Assembly (NCBI GenBank): GCA_023406965.1
Contig: JAEXTI010000501.1
Span: 1 to 8,321 of the forward strand
DNA length: 8,321 nt
Direction of reading: 5' to 3'
Source: Chloroflexota bacterium
GTDB lineage: Bacteria > Chloroflexota > Anaerolineae > Anaerolineales > Anaerolineaceae
This document shows positions 1 through 6,652 of this stretch, piece by piece. Within the stretch, counting starts at the first letter, position 1. Each line of letters opens with the position of its first letter. The translations under genes and the position numbers were made by a program. Below the pieces are notes generated by a model. It searched no databases, was not told the DNA's origin, and was given only the letters and a program-made list of their open reading frames with translations.

Positions 1-751
1 ATTGAGTTTCTGAAAAGGAGTGACCTTTCGGCAATCTTTTACCACCTTTTATTTCGCACACTTCCCCTACAGTTAATATCTCCCACCCCTCCGGCACCCA
101 CCCAATCTCCGTCTCCTTGAGCTGCACAGCGTCCACCGCGTGGACCGGAACCGGGCCGTAGGTGAAGAGATGCTTCATCATGGCCTTTTTGAGCTGCCTG
201 GTCGCCTCGATGACCCGCTCGGTGGCCTCGATGGCCTGCCGCACGGTGGTCAAGACGCGGGCAATGGCGCGCTGTTCGGCCAGGGGAGGAAGGGGGATTT
301 TTACTTTCAAGAAATCACTTGGGGATAAATTCCTCCTGCGATGAACTACATTAGAGGCAAACTTACTATAATTTTCAATCATGAAAGGGGTTTTGAGAGC
401 TAAATCCAAATAGGTCAAATCTACGTCTCGAATAATGTCCCATACATGGTACGCAGGGCTTACAGCCCCCAAAGGGTAACGGTGCTGCACTGCTATAACG
501 CCCTCATCTATTGGAAAACCATATACCAGCTGTCCCTTTGTGACCACCTTGTAATTACTAAGGTCGCGGCTTGCGACCTGCTTATCAAATTTTTTACTTT
601 GCAGAATCAAACCATTGTATCGGGTCATTGATAAGACTGGTATTGAATCAAAACGGGTGCTATCTTTTACGCGAACATTAGATTGGGAAAAGATATCCTT
701 CCCCAATACAATTTCCCAGTCTTTTGGCAAAGAGTCGAATGAAGAGATCAT
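1..751 (-). CDS. hsdS: Type I restriction-modification specificity subunit HsdS, 3' end cut by window edge
   Basis: HsdS chooses the DNA target of a type I restriction-modification complex and bridges the HsdM subunits. The visible 250 residues show the classic layout. Residues 1-151 form the first target recognition domain, beginning with a DSLPKDWEIV-type entry. Residues 152-160 are the IPLPPLAEQ box. A conserved spacer helix follows at about 161-205 and contains LKKAMMKHLFTYG. The second recognition domain opens with IGWVPEGWEI at about 216-225 and runs off the window. A full HsdS has about 400 residues, so roughly 150 are missing. The ATG at 751 has no clear Shine-Dalgarno sequence. The frame stays open further upstream into the end of the preceding gene (a TTG at 796 is possible), so translation may be coupled and the start is uncertain. 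The first recognition domain is AT-rich, while the spacer helix is GC-rich, which fits domain swapping. The family call is secure from the motifs. Confidence 0.93.
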   Translation of the reverse strand, partial: MISSFDSLPKDWEIVLGKDIFSQSNVRVKDSTRFDSIPVLSMTRYNGLILQSKKFDKQVASRDLSNYKVVTKGQLVYGFPIDEGVIAVQHRYPLGAVSPAYHVWDIIRDVDLTYLDLALKTPFMIENYSKFASNVVHRRRNLSPSDFLKVKIPLPPLAEQRAIARVLTTVRQAIEATERVIEATRQLKKAMMKHLFTYGPVPVHAVDAVQLKETEIGWVPEGWEILTVGEVCEIKGGKRLPKGHSFSETQ

Positions 752-1320
752 AGTAATATGGCCAATTTCTACTTTTATTTGGGTAATGTATCCCAATGAT
801 TTTGGTATTTCTTAACTGCTGAAAAGTTGAATCCACCTAATTCGTCCCGATACTGCCCACTATTACTCATAATGTGATCACGGTAAGCATTTCGTTCCAT
901 AAGCATTTCTGCGCAGCTCATAATGAAATAAGCCGGGGATTCAACGATTGGCTTTGGCAAAAGGACAAAAATGTAGAACAAATCGTTATCTTGTTCACGT
1001 GGTTGGATCAACCAAAAATTTGGCGTAGATTGCCCCTTTATATCCACCATGAAATGTCGTCCACACGGACTGGTAACCAACAAATCAACTACTGGGGCAT
1101 TTCCGAAGGTAAGCGACACAAGATAGCCGCGGCGGGTCAACTCAGCAGAAGCATAAAACTGGGATGCCCATTGTGTCTGGTATTTGACCGACTGTCTTTT
1201 CATATCACAAACCTAATTCCCGTAAGATACTTTGTAACGCAGCGTCGGTTTGTTCTCTCTCTTCCTCAGCTTCTCTCAAGAGAACGACTGCTTCCTCTAA
1301 TGAGATTTCATTTATTTGAC
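299..1320. other. AT-rich island spanning the end of hsdM, the nuclease-like gene and HsdS domain 1
   Basis: Hand counts of 60-base rows show the change. G+C is 18/60 at 361-420, 26/60 at 841-900, 25/60 at 1201-1260 and 24/60 at 1261-1320. Flanking rows give 38/60 at 121-180 (HsdS spacer helix), 35/60 at 1321-1380 and 39/60 at 1921-1980 (hsdM). The left edge falls at the start of the IPLPPLAEQ box of HsdS, and the right edge falls in the last roughly 45 codons of hsdM. Row 1-60, where the second recognition domain begins, drops again to 23/60. The edges are approximate because only single rows were counted. Confidence 0.7.
775..1203 (-). CDS. Small PD-(D/E)XK nuclease-like protein between hsdM and hsdS
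   Basis: This 142-residue protein carries a plausible PD-(D/E)XK restriction-endonuclease active site. E21 sits in a helix ending ELTRRGY, D40 lies in NAPVVDLLV, and D54 and K56 lie in FMVDIKGQ. The C-terminus has an aromatic GFNF stretch and ends with HWDTLPK. From memory this resembles a family of short, usually unnamed proteins in which an AEL-RRGY helix precedes a VD and a VDxKG strand. I cannot give a family accession. The ATG follows the hsdM stop codon by one base, with a weak AGGT at 1211-1214. The gene ends 23 bases before the chosen hsdS start. Both arrangements point to co-expression with the methyltransferase. It could be a DNA-cleaving partner of the modification enzyme, a stand-alone endonuclease or a DNA-binding accessory factor. 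It is far too short to be HsdR and has no helicase motor. The fold call is moderate and the role is inferred from position. Confidence 0.75.
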   Translation of the reverse strand: MKRQSVKYQTQWASQFYASAELTRRGYLVSLTFGNAPVVDLLVTSPCGRHFMVDIKGQSTPNFWLIQPREQDNDLFYIFVLLPKPIVESPAYFIMSCAEMLMERNAYRDHIMSNSGQYRDELGGFNFSAVKKYQNHWDTLPK

Positions 1321-2755
1321 CCGTTTGCTCTATATACCTTCCGGGGCTGAGGTTGTAGTCGTTGCGCGCGACCTCTTCCGTCGAAATCACCGCCGCCAGC
1401 CCTTCTGCGGCCTGCCAGCCCTCATAGGCTTCCACCACCCGCGCGACGTGATCCTCGGTCATCTCGTTTTTGGGCCGGCCTTTGAAGAACAGCTTGCTCG
1501 CGTTCACCAGCAAAATCTCGCCGGGGTGTTTCTTGGCCTTGTTGACCACCAGCACCACCCCCGGGGCGGTGGTGTTATAAAACAGGTTCTCGGGCAGCAA
1601 AATGACCGCTTCGATCCAATCCTTTTCCACAAACTTTTGGCGGATGTCGCGCTCCTTGTTTGAGCCCTGGTTGCCGCTGCCCCGCGAGACCGCGCCTGTA
1701 TCCAGTACCACCGCCATGCGCCCGTTGGGGGCCAGCGAAGCCGCCATGTGCTGCATCCAGCCCCAATCGGCGCTGGAGGAGGGCGGAACGCCCATGCCAA
1801 AGCGCGCGTAGGGGTCGTTTTCGTACACGTCGGTGCCGAACTTCTGGTTCCACATCGGGTTGGCGGTGATCAGGTCAAAGGTCTGCAGGCCGCCGGCGGG
1901 AGTGGTGAACGCCGGGCGGCGCATGGTGTCGTCGGGGGCAATGCTGGCCTCCAGGTCGTGGATGAAGGCGTTCATGCGCGCCATCGCGAAGGTGGTGCCG
2001 TTGATCTCCTGCCCGAACAGGCGCAGGGGGGCCACCTGGGGCGGCAGGCGGCGGTGGCTGTTGACTGCCTCGCCGTGCGTCTCCAGCAGGCGCATGTGCA
2101 GCTTGATCTGCAAGCCAAACGACCCGCAAGTGGGGTCATAGCTGGACAGTCCGGGCTGCGGGTCGAGGATGCGCGCCATCATCACGCCCACCATGCGCGG
2201 GGTATAAAACTCGCCGGCGCTCTGGCCCTGGCCCTCGGCAAACTTACGCAGCAGGTACTCGTACGCCCGCCCCAAAATATCCGGCTCCACGTCCTTCAAG
2301 CCCAGGCGATGCCGCCGCAGCACCTGCACCAGCGCATACAGGTGCTGGTCGTCGATGATGCGCATTCCAGCGGTGGTAGCGTTGAAATCGGTCACATCGA
2401 TGACCCCCGACAGGCGCGGGTTTTCGCGTGAGATGGCCCGCATGGCATCCGTCAGGGTCTGGCCCAACTTGGTCGACTCTTTCTCAATCGCGCTCCAGCG
2501 AGCTTTCTCCGGGACATAAAAGCGCACCAGGCCGTGGTCGGCCTCCACCAGCGCCGAAGCAATGCTCGCGTCGCCGTAATCCTCGCCCAGGCGGTTGATC
2601 TCATCGTCAAACACATCGGAGAGGCGCTTGAGGAAGATCAGCGGCAGGATGTAATCTTTGTACTTGGGCGCGTCCACCGGCCCGTGAATCTGGCAGGCGG
2701 CGTCCCACAGCCATTGTTCTAGCGCGGGAAGATCGAGATGCGTGTTGGTTGCCAT
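1205..2755 (-). CDS. hsdM: Type I restriction-modification methyltransferase subunit HsdM
   Basis: HsdM transfers a methyl group from S-adenosylmethionine to adenine N6 in sites selected by HsdS. The 516 residues cover the usual full length. The N-terminal helical HsdM domain contains KYKDYILPLIFLKRLSD (31-47). The catalytic domain opens with SAGEFYTPR (179-187). The S-adenosylmethionine motif I is DPTCGSFG (207-214), and the catalytic motif IV is NPMW (299-302). The C-terminal region has the typical RNDYNLSPGRYI (464-475), followed by an acidic, probably coiled-coil tail. Two motifs deviate: motif I has phenylalanine where the second glycine is normal, and motif IV has MW in place of the usual PPF or PPY tail. 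I chose the ATG at 2755 because AGGTG lies nine bases upstream; the GTG at 2767 overlaps that site. The primase gene ends 39 bases upstream and the nuclease-like gene starts one base downstream. The family is certain; catalytic competence is likely but not shown. Confidence 0.96.
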   Translation of the reverse strand: MATNTHLDLPALEQWLWDAACQIHGPVDAPKYKDYILPLIFLKRLSDVFDDEINRLGEDYGDASIASALVEADHGLVRFYVPEKARWSAIEKESTKLGQTLTDAMRAISRENPRLSGVIDVTDFNATTAGMRIIDDQHLYALVQVLRRHRLGLKDVEPDILGRAYEYLLRKFAEGQGQSAGEFYTPRMVGVMMARILDPQPGLSSYDPTCGSFGLQIKLHMRLLETHGEAVNSHRRLPPQVAPLRLFGQEINGTTFAMARMNAFIHDLEASIAPDDTMRRPAFTTPAGGLQTFDLITANPMWNQKFGTDVYENDPYARFGMGVPPSSSADWGWMQHMAASLAPNGRMAVVLDTGAVSRGSGNQGSNKERDIRQKFVEKDWIEAVILLPENLFYNTTAPGVVLVVNKAKKHPGEILLVNASKLFFKGRPKNEMTEDHVARVVEAYEGWQAAEGLAAVISTEEVARNDYNLSPGRYIEQTGQINEISLEEAVVLLREAEEEREQTDAALQSILRELGL

Positions 2756-2764
2756 TTGTAAAAG

Positions 2765-2769
2765 CACCT
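2765..2769 (-). promoter_or_regulatory. AGGTG ribosome binding site favouring the hsdM ATG
   Basis: AGGTG on the minus strand lies nine bases before the ATG at 2755. The in-frame GTG at 2767 is part of this same site and so is unlikely to be the start. No convincing promoter was found in the 39 bases between the primase stop and hsdM; a TAAAAT at the primase stop has no recognisable -35 partner. Confidence 0.6.
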
Positions 2770-2794
2770 ATAGAGGGATGGGATTGTCCTTATT

Positions 2795-3811
2795 TTACCC
2801 CAGAAGCGCTTGCGGCTCGCCGGGCACGAGCACGCCGATCACCTGGATCTGTTCCAGCAGGGCCTGCACCCATTGGCGCAAATCCCCGCCTTTCAGCCAA
2901 AATTCGGTAATATCCTTGCCTACTGGCACGCTGGCGCAGCAAAACCGGCGGCTGATCCCACCCATCGAGTGCACCCAATTCAGCCCGGCGGCGTCGCCAT
3001 CTCCCACCAGGATGATCTTGTGGCAGTGCATCAGATAGGACAGCCAGCGCCCGTCAACCGCCCGGCTGCTGGCGCTCCCCAGGGTGCAAACCCCCACCAG
3101 GTCGCCCGCCTCTTGCTCCAGCAGCAGCGCATCGAACTCCCCTTCCACCATCATCGCCACGGCATGGTCGCGCAGCCGGTTGGCCCCAAACAGCCCCGGG
3201 CGGCTGCCTTTCACCTGGAGGTACTTGGGCAGCCTGTCAAAGCGCCGGAAATTGAGCTTCCACACCTGCCCATCCACGATCCAGGGAATGCACACACCGG
3301 CGGGCAGAAAAACGCACTTCTCTTCCGGCGAGCGCGGTTCCAGGCCCCAATCGTCCAGTTTTTCAAAGCGGTCATGCGGGTTGTAGCCAAGCGCAAAGCT
3401 CTTGATCACCTCGCCATTCAACCCCCGCCCGTAAAGATACCAGCGGCCAGGCTTCCCTTGGGGGGTCCACAGAACATCCTTCCATGTGGCAATCCAGGTT
3501 TGCGCCCGGATTTGCCAGATTTCGGAGGGCGGGTGGTTGTTGTCGGGCGGGGCAGGCACAGGCCGGCGCAAGGGAGAAACGCGAAACCGCGCCGGCGAGG
3601 TCTCCTTGCGGTACTGCGTGCGCCATTCCTTTTCCCGCCCGCCCCGCTTGCAGCCAAAGCAAAACCAATGCGGGTCTGCTGTATCCACGCCCAACGAGGG
3701 ATTTTTATCGAGGTGAAACGGGCAGTTCCAGAAAAGCCATTTGCCATGCTTACGCCTGGGCGCGCCCAAATCAGCCTCGATCAATTCGATCAAACTCTCA
3801 GCGATTGCCAT
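2795..3811 (-). CDS. Short DnaG-like primase with CHC2 zinc finger and TOPRIM domain
   Basis: The product should make RNA primers on single-stranded DNA for replication of the element. A CHC2-type zinc finger spans about residues 28-58, with ligands C30, H33, C51 and C54 (CPFH, then CFGC). The DnaG N-terminal catalytic subdomain shows YLYGRGLNGEVIKSFALGY (125-143) and PKYLQVKGS (195-203). The TOPRIM domain shows MVEGEFDALL (221-230; E223), the metal-binding DGDAAG (271-276) and GKDITEFW (298-305). At 338 residues it lacks the C-terminal helicase-binding domain of chromosomal DnaG, which has about 580-600 residues. This is a pattern seen in primases of plasmids, phages and integrated elements. 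I chose the ATG at 3811 because AAGGAG lies five bases upstream. An earlier in-frame ATG at 3877 would run through the repeat cluster and has no comparable site. It lies 129 bases downstream of the DUF3987-like ATPase gene, the likely partner. Confidence 0.9.
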   Translation of the reverse strand: MAIAESLIELIEADLGAPRRKHGKWLFWNCPFHLDKNPSLGVDTADPHWFCFGCKRGGREKEWRTQYRKETSPARFRVSPLRRPVPAPPDNNHPPSEIWQIRAQTWIATWKDVLWTPQGKPGRWYLYGRGLNGEVIKSFALGYNPHDRFEKLDDWGLEPRSPEEKCVFLPAGVCIPWIVDGQVWKLNFRRFDRLPKYLQVKGSRPGLFGANRLRDHAVAMMVEGEFDALLLEQEAGDLVGVCTLGSASSRAVDGRWLSYLMHCHKIILVGDGDAAGLNWVHSMGGISRRFCCASVPVGKDITEFWLKGGDLRQWVQALLEQIQVIGVLVPGEPQALLG

Positions 3812-3822
3812 TCTTGCTCCTT
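3812..3822 (-). promoter_or_regulatory. Ribosome binding site that fixes the primase start
   Basis: On the minus strand AAGGAG (3817-3822) is followed by five bases and then the ATG at 3811. The match and spacing are close to ideal, so the upstream ATG at 3877, which would add 22 residues encoded by the repeat region, is very probably not used. Confidence 0.85.
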
Positions 3823-3830
3823 CTTGAACC

Positions 3831-3947
3831 GTAGCAGTTTGAAAGGGCTGTGCTACACCTGCTACGCTACACTTCACGCCACAAATTCACACAACGACCC
3901 TACCGTAGCGTAGCAACCGTAGCAAAGCGTAAATTCGTTGCTACGCT
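3831..3947. repeat. Cluster of TGCTAC/GTAGCA repeats with an imperfect 20-base inverted repeat
   Basis: The gap between the DUF3987-like gene and the primase gene is filled with a short motif in both orientations. GTAGCA occurs at 3831-3836, 3910-3915 and 3919-3924. TGCTAC occurs at 3851-3856, 3860-3865 and 3939-3944. Five-base halves adjoin two of these, at 3866-3870 and 3905-3909. The segments 3851-3870 and 3905-3924 are inverted copies matching at 17 of 20 positions, with the three mismatches together in the middle and a perfect 11-base arm (3860-3870 with 3905-3915). The space between the arms is 34 bases. The rightmost copy crosses the stop codon of the ATPase gene. There is no T-run after the inverted repeat on the minus strand, so a simple terminator is unlikely. 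The position between two replication genes suggests iterons of an origin, or operator sites controlling the primase. No gene is seen in this stretch. Confidence 0.8.
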
Positions 3948-5659
3948 TGGAGGCTCATTCGGAAACGGATGGCGCGCTGCTCGGGGGTTTGGACGCGTTC
4001 CACAATGCCGTCCTGCTCCAGGTTGATCAAGATCATTTCAGCCATATTCCGTTTCATGTGCGCCATTTGGCCCACCTCGCGAGGGGTCAAGCCCTTCTTT
4101 TCGGCCCGGCGCAGCACCCGCAGGATTTGCTCCTCCTGATCGCGCTCCTCATTGTTTCCAAACTCATTGAGCAGGCGGTGAGCGCTTTCGCGCCAGGTCT
4201 CGGCAATCGCCTGCGCCTGCCACCAATGCGCAAGGCGAATGACGGGCACGGCATCCGCGTTGGGGTGCAGCGCCCAATCGCTGGTTGCCAGCAGCATGGC
4301 CACTTTCATCGCCGAAACGTACAAGCGCCCGTAGGAGGGCCATAATCGTTGATCGACCACACCCTCCAGTAGCAAGTCGTACCCGATGGCTTTGGCGTAC
4401 CGCTCCCAGGCCTGGAATACCTCTGGAGAAATGAGCGCCGAGATTGCCTCGGGCATGGCCACCCGCACCTCGCCGGCCAGCTCTTCCACCTTCGTTTTGG
4501 GCAGCGTCTTGAAGGCCAGCTTGCGCAAATGGCCCGCCAATGCTTGCGGTGTTTCAACCTTATCCGGAAAGAAGTGCCAATCGGGGATGGTCTTCTGCGG
4601 GGTGACCAGAGCAAAACGCGCCCACAGGCCGTTGTTCCAATGCGCGCTGCGCAGCACGTGCTCGCTGATGGCGCCTGGGGTGGTGGCCCCGAGAATGGAC
4701 AGGTAAGCGTATTGAACCGTTTGCCGGCCGCGGCCAATGGTTTGCGAAACCTCCCGCTCCGGGCAATCGTAAAGCGCCAGCACAAGCGGCAGCAAACCGG
4801 CTGAGTAATCGCGATTGAACGAGTCGAGAAGGTGGCTGGCCTCATCCAGCATCCAACCGCGCTGCGCCGAAAAAGCTCTTTCTGACAGCCAGCGTTGTTT
4901 TTCCTGGGTGTTCCAGGACTCAAAAGTGGTTGGGCGAGCCGTGCCCATCTCCGAGACCAGCGATTCAGGGGTGTGGCGGCTGGCCAGGAGCAGCAAATCC
5001 AGACCCGATTCTTTCATCAACGTCTCGGCCACCGCCAGTGCGGTCGTTTTGTGGTGCAAGGTCGATTTCGCCACAATGAACTGGTACAGATTCGGGTAAA
5101 TCCGTTGCACGCCGGCCTGGATATAGACGCGCCGGGCAATGGCTGTTGAGAGCAGAAACAAGCCCGCGCTCAAGTGAAAAGCGGCGTCCGACATTGGCGC
5201 TGCGCCGAGCGCAAAGGCCATGTAGCTTTTGAGCCAGATCCCCGCCTTTTCTGTTTGCCAATCGGCGGGCGGTCTGGCCGATTTGGGCAGTTCGGGAAAA
5301 TCCAGGGATGGGGCGAGGGCAGGCTTTGCTTCCTGCAATGGCGCGGTAGGGTCCATTGCGAAAACCGCCTGGCGGACCGAATTGCCTTGCGGATCGTCTT
5401 TCAATGCCCTTTCAAAAACTTGTCCCCGATCCTGCGCGGGAGCTGCCAACAGCGATAACGCGATCGTATGCCAGGGGAGACTCGTTGACTGGATTTGGCC
5501 CTCTGAAACCGGCAAATTGGCCAGCAAGCGGGAAACCACATAGGGCCCGCTCAGGGGGTTGCCATTTATGCTATAATCGATACACATAGGGGACGTCATT
5601 TCAGCGTCTTGGATAGTTGCCGCCGGCTGCGACCCGGCGGCAATTGTGTCTACGGGCAT
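3941..5659 (-). CDS. DUF3987-like replication ATPase with C-terminal winged helix
   Basis: The 572-residue product resembles DUF3987 proteins, RecA-like ATPases usually encoded beside primases on mobile elements and thought to act as replicative helicases or loaders. The N-terminal 110 residues are a separate region (LPWHTIALSLLAAPAQDRG at 61-79). A P-loop-like segment follows a hydrophobic strand: FIVAKSTLHHKTTAL (194-208), with K204 and T205 in the phosphate-binding positions but histidine instead of the usual glycine before the lysine. Walker B is WMLDEAS (269-275). LGATTPGAI (323-331) resembles a sensor strand, and R348 in GLWARFALVTP is a possible arginine finger. The C-terminus (about 508-560) reads as a winged helix with GLTPREVGQMAHMKRN. 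The start ATG has GGAGG four bases upstream. It follows the recombinase gene by 21 bases. The family call is good; the helicase role is inferred from neighbours and family. Confidence 0.8.
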   Translation of the reverse strand: MPVDTIAAGSQPAATIQDAEMTSPMCIDYSINGNPLSGPYVVSRLLANLPVSEGQIQSTSLPWHTIALSLLAAPAQDRGQVFERALKDDPQGNSVRQAVFAMDPTAPLQEAKPALAPSLDFPELPKSARPPADWQTEKAGIWLKSYMAFALGAAPMSDAAFHLSAGLFLLSTAIARRVYIQAGVQRIYPNLYQFIVAKSTLHHKTTALAVAETLMKESGLDLLLLASRHTPESLVSEMGTARPTTFESWNTQEKQRWLSERAFSAQRGWMLDEASHLLDSFNRDYSAGLLPLVLALYDCPEREVSQTIGRGRQTVQYAYLSILGATTPGAISEHVLRSAHWNNGLWARFALVTPQKTIPDWHFFPDKVETPQALAGHLRKLAFKTLPKTKVEELAGEVRVAMPEAISALISPEVFQAWERYAKAIGYDLLLEGVVDQRLWPSYGRLYVSAMKVAMLLATSDWALHPNADAVPVIRLAHWWQAQAIAETWRESAHRLLNEFGNNEERDQEEQILRVLRRAEKKGLTPREVGQMAHMKRNMAEMILINLEQDGIVERVQTPEQRAIRFRMSLQA

Positions 5660-5680
5660 AAGACCTCCATAAGAAATAGG

Positions 5681-6625
5681 TTATGTGTTTTGGTTAGAGA
5701 CGCTCTCAACCGCTTTTTCCAAATCTTGCAGGTTGGGCGTGACGTAGATACGGGTGGTGTTCAGACTGGCGTGCCCCAGCAACGCGGCAACCTTTTCCAG
5801 GCCCACGCCGCTGTCCACCAGGTTCTTGGCAAAGGTGTGCCGCAGAACATGGGGCGTCAGGCCTTCGAGGCCGGCATCCAGCCCAATGCGCCGGATCGAT
5901 CGCTGAACCGACCGGCTGCTCAAGGCATCGACAGGTTCACTTTCCACCGCTGTCCAGACGTAACGGGTGTCCTTGTTGGGACGAATGGACAGCCAGTCGC
6001 TCATCGCTTTGCGCGCTTCCGCATTCAAGGGAATACTTCTTTGCTTGCTGCCCTTGCCTTGTCTCACCAGCAGCAGCCCTTTCCGTTCGCTCAACTGCAA
6101 ATCGTCCATCTGTTGGTCCAAAGCTTCCTGCAAACGCAAACCGGTATGCAGTAGAAAGAGCACCAGAGAGGCGTCGCGCTGGCGGGCCACCCAACGCTTG
6201 GGGTAGCGCATGCGCGAAAATTGCATGTCCCGTTCAATGGCTCGTTGGAGGGCATACTGATCCTTCTTGTTCAGGTAGCGCGGCCCGCTGGGCGTTTGAG
6301 GCAGGTTTCGGATTGCTTCGGCGGGGTTATGATCAATGGTTCCGGTCGATTGCGCCCAGGCCAGGTAAGCCGAGATCGCAGCCAGGTGGTGGTTGACGGT
6401 GTTGGCCTTTCGCCGTCCGATCGTAACGAGATACTGGCGGTACTCCCGCAAATCGGTTGGGGTTACAGCTTGCGGGGTCAACGCTTCCCCGTTCGTTTGC
6501 TGAAACCAGCGCGCAAAGCACGCCATGTCGGCCCGGTAACCTTTGATGGTCAAATCCGAGCGGTCCTGGTTTTTCAAGTAGTCGGTAAAGTCTTTCAAAC
6601 CGTCGTACGTCAATTGATTTCCCAT
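5681..6625 (-). CDS. Tyrosine recombinase/integrase, XerC/XerD-like
   Basis: The 314-residue protein has the length and two-domain layout of Xer-type site-specific recombinases. A SAM-like core-binding domain (about 5-110) contains LTIKGYRADMACFARWF. The catalytic domain carries a full active-site set: R164 in HTGLRLQEA, K191 in RQGKGSKQR, H259 and R262 in HVLRHTF, H285 in LLGHASLNTT, and the nucleophile Y294 in TRIYVTP. It should cut and rejoin DNA through a 3'-phosphotyrosine intermediate. Its job could be integration and excision of the element or resolution of its multimers. The ATG has AGGAGG five bases upstream. The gene sits 27 bases after the winged-helix gene and 21 bases before the DUF3987-like gene, so it is very probably expressed with the replication genes. 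No attachment site or inverted dif-like core was recognised next to it. Confidence 0.95.
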   Translation of the reverse strand: MGNQLTYDGLKDFTDYLKNQDRSDLTIKGYRADMACFARWFQQTNGEALTPQAVTPTDLREYRQYLVTIGRRKANTVNHHLAAISAYLAWAQSTGTIDHNPAEAIRNLPQTPSGPRYLNKKDQYALQRAIERDMQFSRMRYPKRWVARQRDASLVLFLLHTGLRLQEALDQQMDDLQLSERKGLLLVRQGKGSKQRSIPLNAEARKAMSDWLSIRPNKDTRYVWTAVESEPVDALSSRSVQRSIRRIGLDAGLEGLTPHVLRHTFAKNLVDSGVGLEKVAALLGHASLNTTRIYVTPNLQDLEKAVESVSNQNT

Positions 6626-6652
6626 TACAGCCTCCTTTTGGTAAACCGGTTG

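Noticed and set aside
874..1350. A 158-codon plus-strand open frame opposite the nuclease-like gene
   Set aside because: It crosses the hsdM/nuclease-like gene junction on the other strand and shows no family resemblance; the minus-strand reading has active-site motifs and operon spacing.
1748..2431. A 227-codon plus-strand open frame opposite hsdM
   Set aside because: It is a shadow of HsdM, has low-complexity composition and shows no recognisable motif.
3812..3877. A 22-residue N-terminal extension of the primase from an ATG at 3877
   Set aside because: It would be encoded by the repeat cluster and has no ribosome binding site, whereas the ATG at 3811 has AAGGAG at ideal spacing.
3866..3896. 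A possible promoter TTGTGT, 17-base spacer, TGTAGC on the minus strand ahead of the primase
   Set aside because: The -10 element matches the consensus at only three of six positions and is made of the repeat motif, so I do not call it.
2810..3913. A 367-codon open frame on the plus strand, opposite the primase gene
   Set aside because: It is an antisense shadow in GC-rich coding DNA. The translation is rich in proline, alanine, histidine and arginine without domains, while the minus strand has a clear zinc finger and TOPRIM motifs.
3851..3924. CRISPR array reading of the repeat cluster
   Set aside because: The units are six to eleven bases, occur in both orientations and have irregular spacing, unlike CRISPR repeats and spacers.
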